NCBI GenBank assembly: GCA_963667315.1
Contig: OY763325.1
Coordinates: 1,240,001-1,304,000 of the forward strand
From: DAINPP01 sp963667315
Lineage (GTDB): Bacteria; Thermotogota; Thermotogae; MWEM01
Reading direction: 5' to 3'
Length of the DNA: 64,000 bases
Shown here: positions 41,609 through 52,400 of the stretch, piece by piece
Numbering within the stretch: the stretch's first letter is position 1
Layout of the letters: every line of letters starts with the position of its first letter
Position numbers and translations under genes: made by a program
The notes under the pieces: model-generated
What the model was told of the DNA's origin: nothing
Database searches by the model: none
What the model saw: only the letters and a program-made list of their open reading frames with translations

Positions 41609-44600
41609 TTACGGATACTCAACAATATTGGAATCCTGTGTATATTGTTCCGTTGTCTTATACTTGTAATAGCCTCTGATAAAATAATCATAGCCTTTTT
41701 CAGCTTCATTTAACTGATATGATGAAATGTCAGCCCCATCAACATCTAAATAATGTGCAAATGCGTTTGTTCCGGCCCTTCTGTAAACTGCTACTCCTGT
41801 TTGGAATTTTGAGTTGTTATCCCATCTCAAATAATCATTACCGTCTGATTCAACCCGTAAATGATCAGGCGCTCTGAAATTATAAATGATCTTGCTGCTC
41901 CAATCCGAATACCCTGTTACATCTCCTTCGTTCTTGTATGCCCTTATCTTATAGGCAAACTCTTCGTTGAGATATTGCGTTTCCGGCTTATCGAGATATT
42001 TTTCGGAATTTTCCGCACACATACCGGTTTTATAAATCGTTTTATCATCTATTTCTTTCCAGACCTCATAACCTGATTCCACATGGGAATTATCGGTCCA
42101 CGTCAGGATATTATTGTTAAACACCTGCTCCATCTGAAAATCACTCGGAGCGGCAAGCCACTGGAAGGTGTTGCTCCAGCCAGAATACGTATCAGTTCCC
42201 AACGTTGTATCATAAATATAATTTCTGATCTTGAATTGAGCATCCTTTAAATCCCAGTCCACATCGTCTATCCGGTGTACGATATACGATTTTGTTGCGG
42301 GATCATGGAGGATGGTTATCGAAGCGGGTTGATTATATTCTTCCATCCAGAGATCGTATCCCTGGCTTTTATGTGAGTTGTTTCGCCATGTCAGTAATAT
42401 CTCACCATCACCATAAGGAAAACCTGTCATTCCCGATGGAATTGCCAGCCATTGATAAATATTGCTGTATCCTGAATAGTCAGTATCTGAACCATCCGTA
42501 TAAACAGCTCTCGCTTTGAACTGTGAATCAACGTTTTCAGGCATCGTATAAGTGGCAGTTGTGGCATTTCCGGTTACGGTTGCAACCATTGTATAATCGG
42601 GATCGTTTTCTTTTTTGATATAGATATCCGTCTCTGTATTCATCAGAGAGATATCATCCCATTTCAGAACAGGGTTACCGTCAACAGGTGTTCCGGTAAA
42701 GAGTTCCGGACACGCTATCAACTGAATCTTTTCAGGTTCAAGTATCTGATAAAGATCGAAGTCCAGATGTTTAACATGATAATACGCCTTCAATTCAAAC
42801 AAGGCGTCTTTATTTCCGATAAAGGTGTAATTCTGTGTATTGGCGGGCAAAACCGCCTCCGTTTCATATGAAGAAGAGCCATACGGTTTATCAAATATCT
42901 TATACCCGGTTTCCACTTGCGATTTATCAACCCATTCAAACACTGCTCGTCTGTAATAAGGCGTCATTCTGAAATCTTCAGGTGCCTGCGGCCATTTAAA
43001 CTCAATATCCCATATCGGCCATTTACCATTGTACAGTTCAAATGTCTTGTGAATACTGAACCATTTATACCCCAATCTTAATGTGAGATCCTGTTCCAAC
43101 CCGCCATAAAGATTGAAATCAATCCACATGTCCTCCGGTGTAATCTTATAATCGTCGTTCATATAAACACCCGCATTCCCATCAATCACACCAAGGGCAT
43201 ACGGAATGGTATCACTCTCCACCCACGCAACATAGGCTATACCAAGAGCCAGTTTCAGATCAAAATAAGGTTTGATGTTCAACGTTCCTTTCAATTTCAT
43301 CTCAGGACCGTATCTTGAAAAACCAAGAGAATGGCTGAAGTTCTTGTGGAAACCATCGCCCAGTTTGTAGCCGACGCCGGCAGACAAACCGCCATGCAAT
43401 CTGTATCCTGCCCACAATTCCGCTTCAACGGTCCCATCTATTTCAAGCCCAATCGTCCCCGTACCCCTGAAATTGATTGGAACACCTTCAACCACGATGG
43501 TTTCCGTTTCATCAAACAGGACACGTGTCCATTCTCTTGAATATTCTTCAACCGCTTTGTAATCCAGGAAGAAATGATGGTCAAAGTTAAAGTCAATGCC
43601 AACATCACATCTTAACTCAATGGAGGGATGCGGAGGCCACCAATGCCATTTTATTCCGGCATGAAAACTTGCATGTAACTCAATATCCACATAAACATTC
43701 CCCGTTGCCTCCAAAGTCTGAGTGAATGTTCCATGTTCGGTTGTTGTCGTACTTTCCCATATCACCTTATCAAACTCATAATCATAGTCAAGACGCGGTT
43801 CCATCGTATCTCGGTCTACAGCAACACGAATCGGTTCGCTGTACTCCAGATCAAAGATGATGAAAGCTTCATCAATTGTCGTATCTGTTGATTCGAAGAC
43901 AAGATGGGTATCATAATCATGAATCACCGTTATCTTCCTGAATCGTTCATTCTGTCTGTCAAGAATGAAATCACCAATATTCAGGTTCGGTAATCCATCA
44001 GCATAAAATGAAACCGCTGTTGCCGTAGATGTAAATGGTTCATAAATATTATAGTTCTGACTGGTTGTTACAAGATTCCCGTTCGGATTAACGGCAAGGA
44101 TACCGGAAGGATAGACGCCTCCTTCAAAATTCTTTTCCAGTAATCTGAATGTACAGCCGTTACCGTTATCCCTGGGGTCTGAAAAATCCAATACGACGGT
44201 ATCGTTCAACTGTTTTCTTGCATTCATTTCCGATGATTCATAAGCTGTTGAAAATCCTTTGAGGCTCATATCGACAATACCATCCGTGTTGAAATCAACA
44301 TCCTTTTTATCGAATAACGCGGTTCCGAGAATGGCTGAATCAACATAATTTTGTATGTCCCCTTTTTCATCATAGAGCAGATATTCGATCTCAATCTTTG
44401 AGATGTTTCCCTCTGAATTCTTCACAATATCTTTTATTTCAATATACCCGTACTGAATGACCGGGTCATAATCTGACCTGGCATTCCTCGCCGTTGCCGG
44501 TATTGAATTCAGACAGAAGGGAATCTCCATCCCAACAATCAATTGATTCAATTCAGGCTCATGGGAAGATAAAAGGCTACCACCTCTGAAAACCCCTTCC

Positions 44601-44743
44601 TTCAATTCATCCGCCGAATATAGAATGGTTTCCGGGGATATAACAGGTGATTGCAGCGATTTTGAATGATCCATACAAGAAGACAGGATAAGACAAAACA
44701 ATATAAATACTGCGATAATTCCCATTATATTTAACCGTTTCAT
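41609..44743 (-). CDS. Large lipoprotein with C-terminal fibronectin type III-like repeats
   Basis: A lipoprotein signal (ILFCLILSSC, lipobox LSSC) anchors a 1044-residue surface protein. Residues about 30-580 form a large beta-rich region without a recognised family; it includes long amphipathic strands and the calcium-loop-like KKDVDFNTDGIVD. From about 586 to the end there are five FN3-like modules, several closed by S-G-Y/W-S-N-x-x-Q-W and opened by A-x-P-S-x-F/M. GGGAGTG precedes the ATG. It is the third gene of a leftward operon of giant lipoproteins (103-base gap before it). A role in surface adhesion or substrate binding is inferred. Confidence 0.75.
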   Translation of the reverse strand: MKRLNIMGIIAVFILFCLILSSCMDHSKSLQSPVISPETILYSADELKEGVFRGGSLLSSHEPELNQLIVGMEIPFCLNSIPATARNARSDYDPVIQYGYIEIKDIVKNSEGNISKIEIEYLLYDEKGDIQNYVDSAILGTALFDKKDVDFNTDGIVDMSLKGFSTAYESSEMNARKQLNDTVVLDFSDPRDNGNGCTFRLLEKNFEGGVYPSGILAVNPNGNLVTTSQNYNIYEPFTSTATAVSFYADGLPNLNIGDFILDRQNERFRKITVIHDYDTHLVFESTDTTIDEAFIIFDLEYSEPIRVAVDRDTMEPRLDYDYEFDKVIWESTTTTEHGTFTQTLEATGNVYVDIELHASFHAGIKWHWWPPHPSIELRCDVGIDFNFDHHFFLDYKAVEEYSREWTRVLFDETETIVVEGVPINFRGTGTIGLEIDGTVEAELWAGYRLHGGLSAGVGYKLGDGFHKNFSHSLGFSRYGPEMKLKGTLNIKPYFDLKLALGIAYVAWVESDTIPYALGVIDGNAGVYMNDDYKITPEDMWIDFNLYGGLEQDLTLRLGYKWFSIHKTFELYNGKWPIWDIEFKWPQAPEDFRMTPYYRRAVFEWVDKSQVETGYKIFDKPYGSSSYETEAVLPANTQNYTFIGNKDALFELKAYYHVKHLDFDLYQILEPEKIQLIACPELFTGTPVDGNPVLKWDDISLMNTETDIYIKKENDPDYTMVATVTGNATTATYTMPENVDSQFKARAVYTDGSDTDYSGYSNIYQWLAIPSGMTGFPYGDGEILLTWRNNSHKSQGYDLWMEEYNQPASITILHDPATKSYIVHRIDDVDWDLKDAQFKIRNYIYDTTLGTDTYSGWSNTFQWLAAPSDFQMEQVFNNNILTWTDNSHVESGYEVWKEIDDKTIYKTGMCAENSEKYLDKPETQYLNEEFAYKIRAYKNEGDVTGYSDWSSKIIYNFRAPDHLRVESDGNDYLRWDNNSKFQTGVAVYRRAGTNAFAHYLDVDGADISSYQLNEAEKGYDYFIRGYYKYKTTEQYTQDSNIVEYP

Positions 44744-44846
44744 CTTATCACTCCCTAAAATTTTTATTCATTCAAGATCTTTTCCGTTTATTCTGAATTT
44801 TAAAAACTTTTACTTCATCATTGTTGTTGATGCAGAATTCTCCCCA

Positions 44847-47800
44847 TTATCGCTCTGCCGATGAATTGGTATATACGTTCACCGGCAAATCTGTATTGTA
44901 AGAACTGTTATCATACAGATCTTCAACAAAGATATCGATAGTCGGCTGAGGATTGGTTGTCAGATCACAATTATAATAAGTCCTGTAAATATATGGATCC
45001 CCCGGAACATACTCTGTCTTATCATTTTCAATGGAAAAACTCAGATTACCGATCGTCAACGTTGCAGTTAGTGTCTCGGGTTTTATCTGTTCATGGAACG
45101 GTATTTGAATGTAATCCGCCTGCTCACCGAAAACGATCATACCGTTGATAGGGGTAACAGGATTTGGACCCATCGTATCAACATTCAGAACAACCGTCAT
45201 GGAAGCGGAATTCCCTGCTGTATCCGTTGCTGTGATGATCTTTTCAACCGTTCCTTCCGCAATGGCATCTTTAGCGGAATAGGTTGAATAAACGGTATAT
45301 TCAGAATCAGAATTCTTCACAATGGCCGTCTCTGTACTTTGAAGCAGGTTGTCAGGATCATTGAAATGAATTGATACGGTTGCCACATGGAAATCAGTAC
45401 AAAAATCAATTTCTGTCGCAGACGGTGTATCGTTGATGAAATGTACAGATCCCGTAGCTTCTTCAATCACAGGCGCCACAACATCCACAAAGACTTCATC
45501 ACTCTTTTGGATACTTAATCCCGCCCTGTCATATGCCGTTACATTGATCGTAGACGAAGCGCCATCCACATTATTGAAATCATAAACTTTAGTTGCTGTA
45601 TAAGTTGTTCCGTCAGGTGAAGTATATTCATCCTCCGCAAACAGAAACCCATGCTCAACCGCACAGTTAACATTTCCGATTGAAAGGTTGTCATGTGCAT
45701 TGATCAGGAGAACCAAAGGCTGATTCTGATTCACGACATGATTTTGAGGTGCAAGTACCGTCAACGTCGCCGTTGGCGGTACTGCTTCATAATGTATCAG
45801 CTGAGAATCTGTCACTATCAGTACATCTCCGGATTCAAAACGCTGTACAACCGTTAACGTTGCCGTATACACATCCGTTTGAGACAATCTCACGAGTGCT
45901 GATTTCAGGCCATCTTCAGTTTTTGTTGTTAAGGTACCTTCCTGTTCAACATCCACCGTCCCGTTCAAACTGCCCTCGCTCAACGGTACGATTTCGGCAG
46001 TTCCGCCTCCGGCACCGCTGATGGTAATTACCCAGGTCTTTTCTACTGCCAGTTTTCCCGGGAAAGTCCTTGCAGAAATGTCAAATTTATGATATGCGGA
46101 ACTTGAATAAGCCGTATCTGAAGCACATGCTTCATCCTGTAAATTGGCGGTTACCCAGGCTCTGTAAAGCTCAAATACTTTTGAAGCTACAAATTGTGAG
46201 CTCCCTGCTACCCGTGCAAAGAATTCATAAGTCCCTTCAATCCCGTCAAAGGTTGCATCAAAGACATCAACACTCAAAGTTCCCTCGCCCGTAGCATCAA
46301 CCGATACTTCGGCATATTTGGTTCTGCCCCCTGCATTCAGAGGATTTTCTGAAGGAACTGTCAGCCATATCTCGATGACCTGATTCGGATAATCTGCTGC
46401 TGAAATATTAAGCACCGTCTGAGCCGGGGAAGAATGTGTATCATCCACTATGATAACCGGAGCACCTGTAAGGCTTAAAATAATGTCCTGCGGAATCTTG
46501 ATGCTGAATGAATAAGTGGTCTGACTGGTTCCTTTCTGCGCAGTAATGGTGATATTGTAAATGATACCGGCAACCCCATCGAAGCTGAAGACCTTGCCCC
46601 TTGAAGAGGCTGCCACCGGAATCTCTTCCTCATCCACTGCCATCGTGATATTCGCATCAACGTAATTCGCGGCAGCATAGATGTTAACCCTTCCCGGTTC
46701 AAGAATGAGCTGTGTGCCCTCATCAGAAGCCTTCAACAACTGTTCGTTGACAAAAATCTCCTCAACTTCAAGATCGTTGACAGATTCATAATAGAAATCC
46801 TTTGTAACCGTCTTCTCTATCTCAGCATCCGTATCATTAAAGAGAGCGGATACGGTGAGATAGGCTGTATAGGTTCCCGTCTCGGTCATCCTCACGAGAC
46901 CTGTTTTTTGATCATTCGGAATGCTGGTTGTCAAACTTCCCGGAATTGCCTGATCACATTTTCCACTGAACGGTCCACTTCCGCCAATAAACGGCACACT
47001 ATTTCCAAGGGGATCCTTCACGCTGATCGTCCAGGAAGTCGCAGCGGCGTATATTCCCGGATAAATATCACCGGAAACGGTGAATTGATGGTATGTATCA
47101 GTAGAACCATCATCTGTATTGATAAATTCTGAATCCGTAATAGCCGCTGTCACATCAGAAACGTAGACATGAAGCGTTTCAGAAGATGAAAAATCTTCCC
47201 CGAGAGGCTTGGCATAGAAGACATACTCGCCTTCAAAACCGTCTATCTGCGACGGATCAAACGGATCAACGGTGAAACTTGCAACGTTATTTGGAGAAAC
47301 TTCCGTTTCTTCAAAGATCGGGCCGATTAATCCGGAGCCGTTGGGATGACCATCCGGTAATTGAAGATAAACCTCAGCGGTATGAATCTCCGAGGAGGAA
47401 AGCGAAACAACAACATTCTGCGGTGCGCTTATCTGATCATTTTCATCTGTAATAACGACTCTCGGAACCGAAACGTCAATATCCAGTCCCTGTTTAACGG
47501 TGAGTTTTAAAGTTCTTTCAACAATTTCAGAATCCTTTACGGCTCTTATCGTTGCATTATATTCCTTTCCAATCTCCGTTGTGAAATTCTCTGATACCGA
47601 ACCATTTCTTACAATCGTTGTCAGAGGCTCAATCTCTATGGTTACTTCTGCATTTGAATAATTTGCATCTGCAAAAATAGTATTGTGTCCAAGATTTACG
47701 GCTACTTCATTGATTTCATCCGAGATACGTACACCGTTGATCAAAACATTATCAATTGACAGAGGATCTGCTCCCGAAAAATGAATCAGAACCTGATCCT

Positions 47801-49412
47801 GTGCAACAATAACAGCATCGCCAAAATCCCCTTCAGAAATTACTTCTACCGTGTACAAACCATTTTCATCAAGTCGATAGAGCGGATAGCTCTCCATGTC
47901 TTGAATCCTGGTAGTCAGTGTTCCGGAAATGGTTTCATCTATTGTTCCTGCGGTCTGTGAATGCGTATAAGGCACCGGTGACATCTGATTACCGGAGGGA
48001 TTGTAAACGATAAGATCCCATTCAGTTTTTCCGGCAAAAGCTCCTGGAAAAAGGGTTCCCTGAATCTGGAATCGGTGATAAGATTCGGTGGTATATATTT
48101 CTTTATTCACATATCCGGCATCGTGCACACTGATATTCAACACCGCTTCATAAAAACTGACATCGACACTTGCGGGAAAATCCTCTTCACCCAAAGGTCT
48201 TACCCAGAATTTATAAGCTCCGGGAACAGCGTTCATGAATTGCGGATCAAACGGATCAACGTCAAATTCAGCCGTTCCGTCTTCCTGAACGTTTGCGATA
48301 CCGAGTTGTTTCATATTCGGATTGGAATTCGGATGGCCATCGGGAAACTGTATCCAGATTTCAACAAAGTCTACATTGGCACTGGAAACAAACAACGTCA
48401 GAGTTGACGGATGTGAATATTCATCCTTAACAGCAATAATAGAATTGCTGTTCGCTCTAATCGCAATGTTTTGCAACACATCAGCCCTGATGGTTCTTTC
48501 AACTGTGGTTACGTCTTTCTGTGCAATGATGGTTATATCATATGATTTATTGCTTTCGGCAATAAATTGCGTGTCAATACCCCTTTTTGACAATGTCCTG
48601 ATTTCTGTACCATTCGCCTCAACAACATCAACCGTAAGCGTTGCTCCTTCTTCATTCGTTTCGGCAAATATCCTTGTTTCCCCTTCGTTTATGGTTGTTC
48701 TCGTTGCATTTTTATCGAGCTGAATACCATCTACATGAAGATCTACTATCTGAAGATCAGATACCCTTGATTTTATGGTCAACTTCTTTTCAACGGTCTC
48801 AAATTGATTTGTAAATTCATAAGTAATCTCATACGTTGTATTGGGTAATGCGGTAAATGTACAGGGATTCGTCTTTTCATTCCCGTCAAGGAATGTCTTC
48901 GTCTGTACGCTGGGATCATTCGTTTCGGCAAGCACGACTACCTCTTTCGGATCGACCGTCACGACACTCTGACCTTCAGGAATGACCCTGTCATTGACAA
49001 GAATCTGTGTTACACGAATCTCTTCATCGATGATCAGCGTAAAATAATAATTCTCATTTGCACCGGATGTTGATTCTATCTGAACTCTCACCGAATAGGT
49101 CCCCGGTTGAGCATCCTGCCAGCTCAGTGGTAAGATCAGATTGTTGGACTGAGCTACAATCTGGACAGGATCTGCAACTCCCGCATAAACTGTAATCGTT
49201 GCTCCAACGGAAGCCGATTCCTCTGCCTGAATTTCTACAGTGATATCTTTTGGTCCAACACCTGCATTTACAATTTCACCCACTTTTTCCGCAAGCTGAG
49301 TTCCCGAAACCACAACACCGTTTATTTTAAACACGATGTTTGGGAGTTGCGTACAGCTTATTGCAAATAAGACAACCGAAATTGCAATCAGTACAAATAA
49401 AAGCTTCTTCAT
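44847..49412 (-). CDS. Giant lipoprotein with three long tandem super-repeats
   Basis: A lipoprotein signal (VVLFAISC) leads a 1521-residue protein. After two short Ig-like units, three tandem super-repeats of about 350-400 residues follow. Each has a DNVLINGVRISDEIN-type opening strand and an E-I-W/V-Y-L-Q-L/F-P-D-G-H-P-N-type strand (the third reads EIWLTVPSENPLN). Each also has a VDPFDP...G-x-Y-x-F-x-x-R/K-P-L-G-E-D-F strand and a Y-H-x-F-x-I/V-x-G-x-x-x-P-G block. The C-terminal 230 residues are Ig/cadherin-like (TVLAPQNHVVNQNQPLVLLINAHDN). It is all-beta, with no enzyme motif and no cell-wall sorting signal. It starts 19 bases after the upstream giant gene, so it is in one operon. It is probably surface-exposed and adhesive. 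Confidence 0.72.
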   Translation of the reverse strand: MKKLLFVLIAISVVLFAISCTQLPNIVFKINGVVVSGTQLAEKVGEIVNAGVGPKDITVEIQAEESASVGATITVYAGVADPVQIVAQSNNLILPLSWQDAQPGTYSVRVQIESTSGANENYYFTLIIDEEIRVTQILVNDRVIPEGQSVVTVDPKEVVVLAETNDPSVQTKTFLDGNEKTNPCTFTALPNTTYEITYEFTNQFETVEKKLTIKSRVSDLQIVDLHVDGIQLDKNATRTTINEGETRIFAETNEEGATLTVDVVEANGTEIRTLSKRGIDTQFIAESNKSYDITIIAQKDVTTVERTIRADVLQNIAIRANSNSIIAVKDEYSHPSTLTLFVSSANVDFVEIWIQFPDGHPNSNPNMKQLGIANVQEDGTAEFDVDPFDPQFMNAVPGAYKFWVRPLGEEDFPASVDVSFYEAVLNISVHDAGYVNKEIYTTESYHRFQIQGTLFPGAFAGKTEWDLIVYNPSGNQMSPVPYTHSQTAGTIDETISGTLTTRIQDMESYPLYRLDENGLYTVEVISEGDFGDAVIVAQDQVLIHFSGADPLSIDNVLINGVRISDEINEVAVNLGHNTIFADANYSNAEVTIEIEPLTTIVRNGSVSENFTTEIGKEYNATIRAVKDSEIVERTLKLTVKQGLDIDVSVPRVVITDENDQISAPQNVVVSLSSSEIHTAEVYLQLPDGHPNGSGLIGPIFEETEVSPNNVASFTVDPFDPSQIDGFEGEYVFYAKPLGEDFSSSETLHVYVSDVTAAITDSEFINTDDGSTDTYHQFTVSGDIYPGIYAAATSWTISVKDPLGNSVPFIGGSGPFSGKCDQAIPGSLTTSIPNDQKTGLVRMTETGTYTAYLTVSALFNDTDAEIEKTVTKDFYYESVNDLEVEEIFVNEQLLKASDEGTQLILEPGRVNIYAAANYVDANITMAVDEEEIPVAASSRGKVFSFDGVAGIIYNITITAQKGTSQTTYSFSIKIPQDIILSLTGAPVIIVDDTHSSPAQTVLNISAADYPNQVIEIWLTVPSENPLNAGGRTKYAEVSVDATGEGTLSVDVFDATFDGIEGTYEFFARVAGSSQFVASKVFELYRAWVTANLQDEACASDTAYSSSAYHKFDISARTFPGKLAVEKTWVITISGAGGGTAEIVPLSEGSLNGTVDVEQEGTLTTKTEDGLKSALVRLSQTDVYTATLTVVQRFESGDVLIVTDSQLIHYEAVPPTATLTVLAPQNHVVNQNQPLVLLINAHDNLSIGNVNCAVEHGFLFAEDEYTSPDGTTYTATKVYDFNNVDGASSTINVTAYDRAGLSIQKSDEVFVDVVAPVIEEATGSVHFINDTPSATEIDFCTDFHVATVSIHFNDPDNLLQSTETAIVKNSDSEYTVYSTYSAKDAIAEGTVEKIITATDTAGNSASMTVVLNVDTMGPNPVTPINGMIVFGEQADYIQIPFHEQIKPETLTATLTIGNLSFSIENDKTEYVPGDPYIYRTYYNCDLTTNPQPTIDIFVEDLYDNSSYNTDLPVNVYTNSSAER

Positions 49413-49431
49413 AATCTTACCCCCTGTTTAT

Positions 49432-52400
49432 TTAATGATGTATTCTCATCTGATTAGCCGGATCACTACAATCAATGGCAACAATCCCATTTTCTTCAGC
49501 CGCAACATATGCTGTTGTACCGACGACAAAAACGGCATTCGCCTGAACTTCCACAGAAACATTTCTCTCTATCAAAGCCGGAGATGCCGGATCTGTACAA
49601 TCAACAATCTCCAGGCCATTCATGCCATCCGCTATATATGCATAATTTTCGTTTACAAAAACATCCTTAGAAAATCCCGGTGTATTCACCTGAGATAATA
49701 TCTGATTCTGGAGCAACGTTGACTGAACAATCGTCAAGCCATTTGAAGCATCATCCATATCCGCTTCATTTTCCGAACGTGTCAGACTGACAACATAAAC
49801 ATAATCATCTTTTTTGTCTATCCCCACACTTTCAACATCTGCTGAAAGATTCAGCACACCTGTTGCGACGGTAACCGGGGTTGCCGGCGATGTAACATCC
49901 GTGACCGTCAGACCATTCACACCGTCAGCGATATACACACGCGTCAGCAGCCCGATATGATCGGCGACAAGATCAATTGCACTTCCGGAAGCCTCTTCCG
50001 AAGTTTCTATCTTCCCGATATTATCCGGATGATTGATTGATGAAATATCTACAGTTGACCCGTTAAAGCCGTTTGCAAGGTACAGATGATCCCCAAGTGC
50101 ATCTGATGCGATACAGTAACCGTTATCTTCAACAGCTGACACATAAACGGGGTTCAGCGGATTAGTAATATCATAAATAACAACTCCTGAATTGCCGATA
50201 CTGGCAAACAGATAGTTCCCAAAAATATCCACTCCGTTCACAAGACTGCTCATGGAGAGATTAGCCTTCAATTCCAACGGAGTTGCCGGTGAAGAGGGAA
50301 TCCAATAGACAGAAACACCATTTTCCTGCTCTGCGGCAAAGGCATAATCGCCCTGAACAACGACATCCGTCGTCTTCGAAAGGGTATCGTTTCGAGTTCT
50401 GAAATGCCAATCTGGACCGGTTGCGGTTCCAAGTGCATTGATGGCGATAACCTTCCAATAATAATCCGTTCCCGTACTCAATTTTTCCGGTTGATATGCT
50501 GTAAAGACAGATGTTCCTATCAACGTTGTCGGATTCGGAGAGGTATCCATGTAGATCTCATAATATGTCGGTGTGGCATTTTCAAGCGTCACATCAATGC
50601 CCCAGTCAAGCTGTGTATAGATTGAAACATTTGTTTGATCGTCTGCCGGAAGCAATCCGGAATCTGAAGGGGTTGCCGGCAGCAGTCCTCTTGTGGTAAA
50701 AGAATAGGGATTTGCCGTATGGCTTGCCACAAGTTCATCATCTATATAATAGTAGATATCGGCTGTCCAGACATAACTTCTTTCAGATTCCCAATCTGAT
50801 GATGGTGCATAAAATTTATTAGTCGTCGTGGCATCTATCAGATAATCATGACTGGACATACTCGCAAGGTTATCTGCCACGTATACCCTGTATTCTATTG
50901 TTTCGGCACGTTGATTCATTTCTCTTGACAGCGATCCGGATGCTTCCCAGGTCAGCTCAGCATCAAAAGCAACACCGGTTGCGCCGTTTTCAGGCGTGAG
51001 CAAAACGATTTCGGGAATTTCATACACAGGTCCCCTGGTCTTAAAGGTACTGGTCGATTCCCCGGTCAGTGTTCCCTGTATGACTTTAATTCGCCAGAAA
51101 TAGGTCGTTTCAAGTTCAAGACTGTTCTCGGGAATATACATTTCTCCACCCGTCAGAACGGTTGCCGGTGGTGTTGTATACAGATCAGCCTCGGTTAAGG
51201 CGACATAGACTTCATAAAGCAAAGGTGCCCTGATATATGAAGAATGACCTTTCCATTTAAAGGAGGTGGCGGGGTCAACAGCCTGTTCATTTTCAGATGG
51301 CTGCAGGAGATCAACAGACGGTGAGATGATCTCTTCGGATCTTGATGTAAATACCGCAGGGCCGTCAAATGCCCTTTGAGTGCCATCATATCCCTCTACT
51401 TTCCAGTAATAAACCTCATCATATTCCCATCTGCCGGCAGGGATCATAAACGACAATTCTCTCGTTTCGTAAGGATGGACATAAGTCAACTGCTGAGGGG
51501 TGTCCGCAATATATACATAATAGACGGGAGTGGCGGAGCTGTTGATATTTTCTGTTGCAAACCATGTCAATGGTGTATAAATATCCACATCCGTTGTACC
51601 CGAAGCCGGTGAATCCAGTTTAATGGCAAAATCATCACCTCTTCCGGTTGTAAAACGCCATGTTTCACTGTCAGAATATCGGCTTCCCTGAATAACCCTG
51701 ACTTTCCAGTAATACTGAGTGAGTTCACCCCAGTTTCCAGAAGGCTGATAAGAATTCACTGTCAGGTTGATCTGAGAATTCAGAGCATCAGGACTATTGC
51801 CGAGATACAGGATATAATTGAGACTTTCTCCTGTTGTTGAAGTTGCACGCCATGTCAGTTTCCCATTCAATTCAAAGTGTGTGGTACCGTTCTGAGGTGT
51901 AGACAAAGTAATTTCCGGCTTCTCCGGTTCTTCCACCTTCGTGCGGAATGACCAGATATCACTGATATCGGTTTTCTCGCCCTCAATAACCTCGCATTTC
52001 CAGAAATAATTGCTGTCATTTTCCCAGCCACCGGGCATCAGATAGCTTTCCTGAGTCGTATAAACAGGAGTGGCATACTTTAAAGCATCCTCAGAATGTG
52101 CAATGTATACATTATATGCCAATACATTTCCGAGTGTTCCCGGACTTCCCTGCCACTGAAGCGGTGTATCCGAGCTTATATTTTCAGAATTATTTTCAGG
52201 TGAAATCAAACTGATGGCCGGTATATCAGGACGCTTCGATTCGGTAGTAAAATGATAAATACCGGAAATATTTGAACGTTCCCCTTCCAGCACTTCACAT
52301 TTCCAGTAATAATCACGAGAATATTCCCATCCACCTGATTCAATATATTCTTCAGCTGTCAACAAAATGGGAGTGGCTGAAGAAAGACCCTGAAGAGTGT

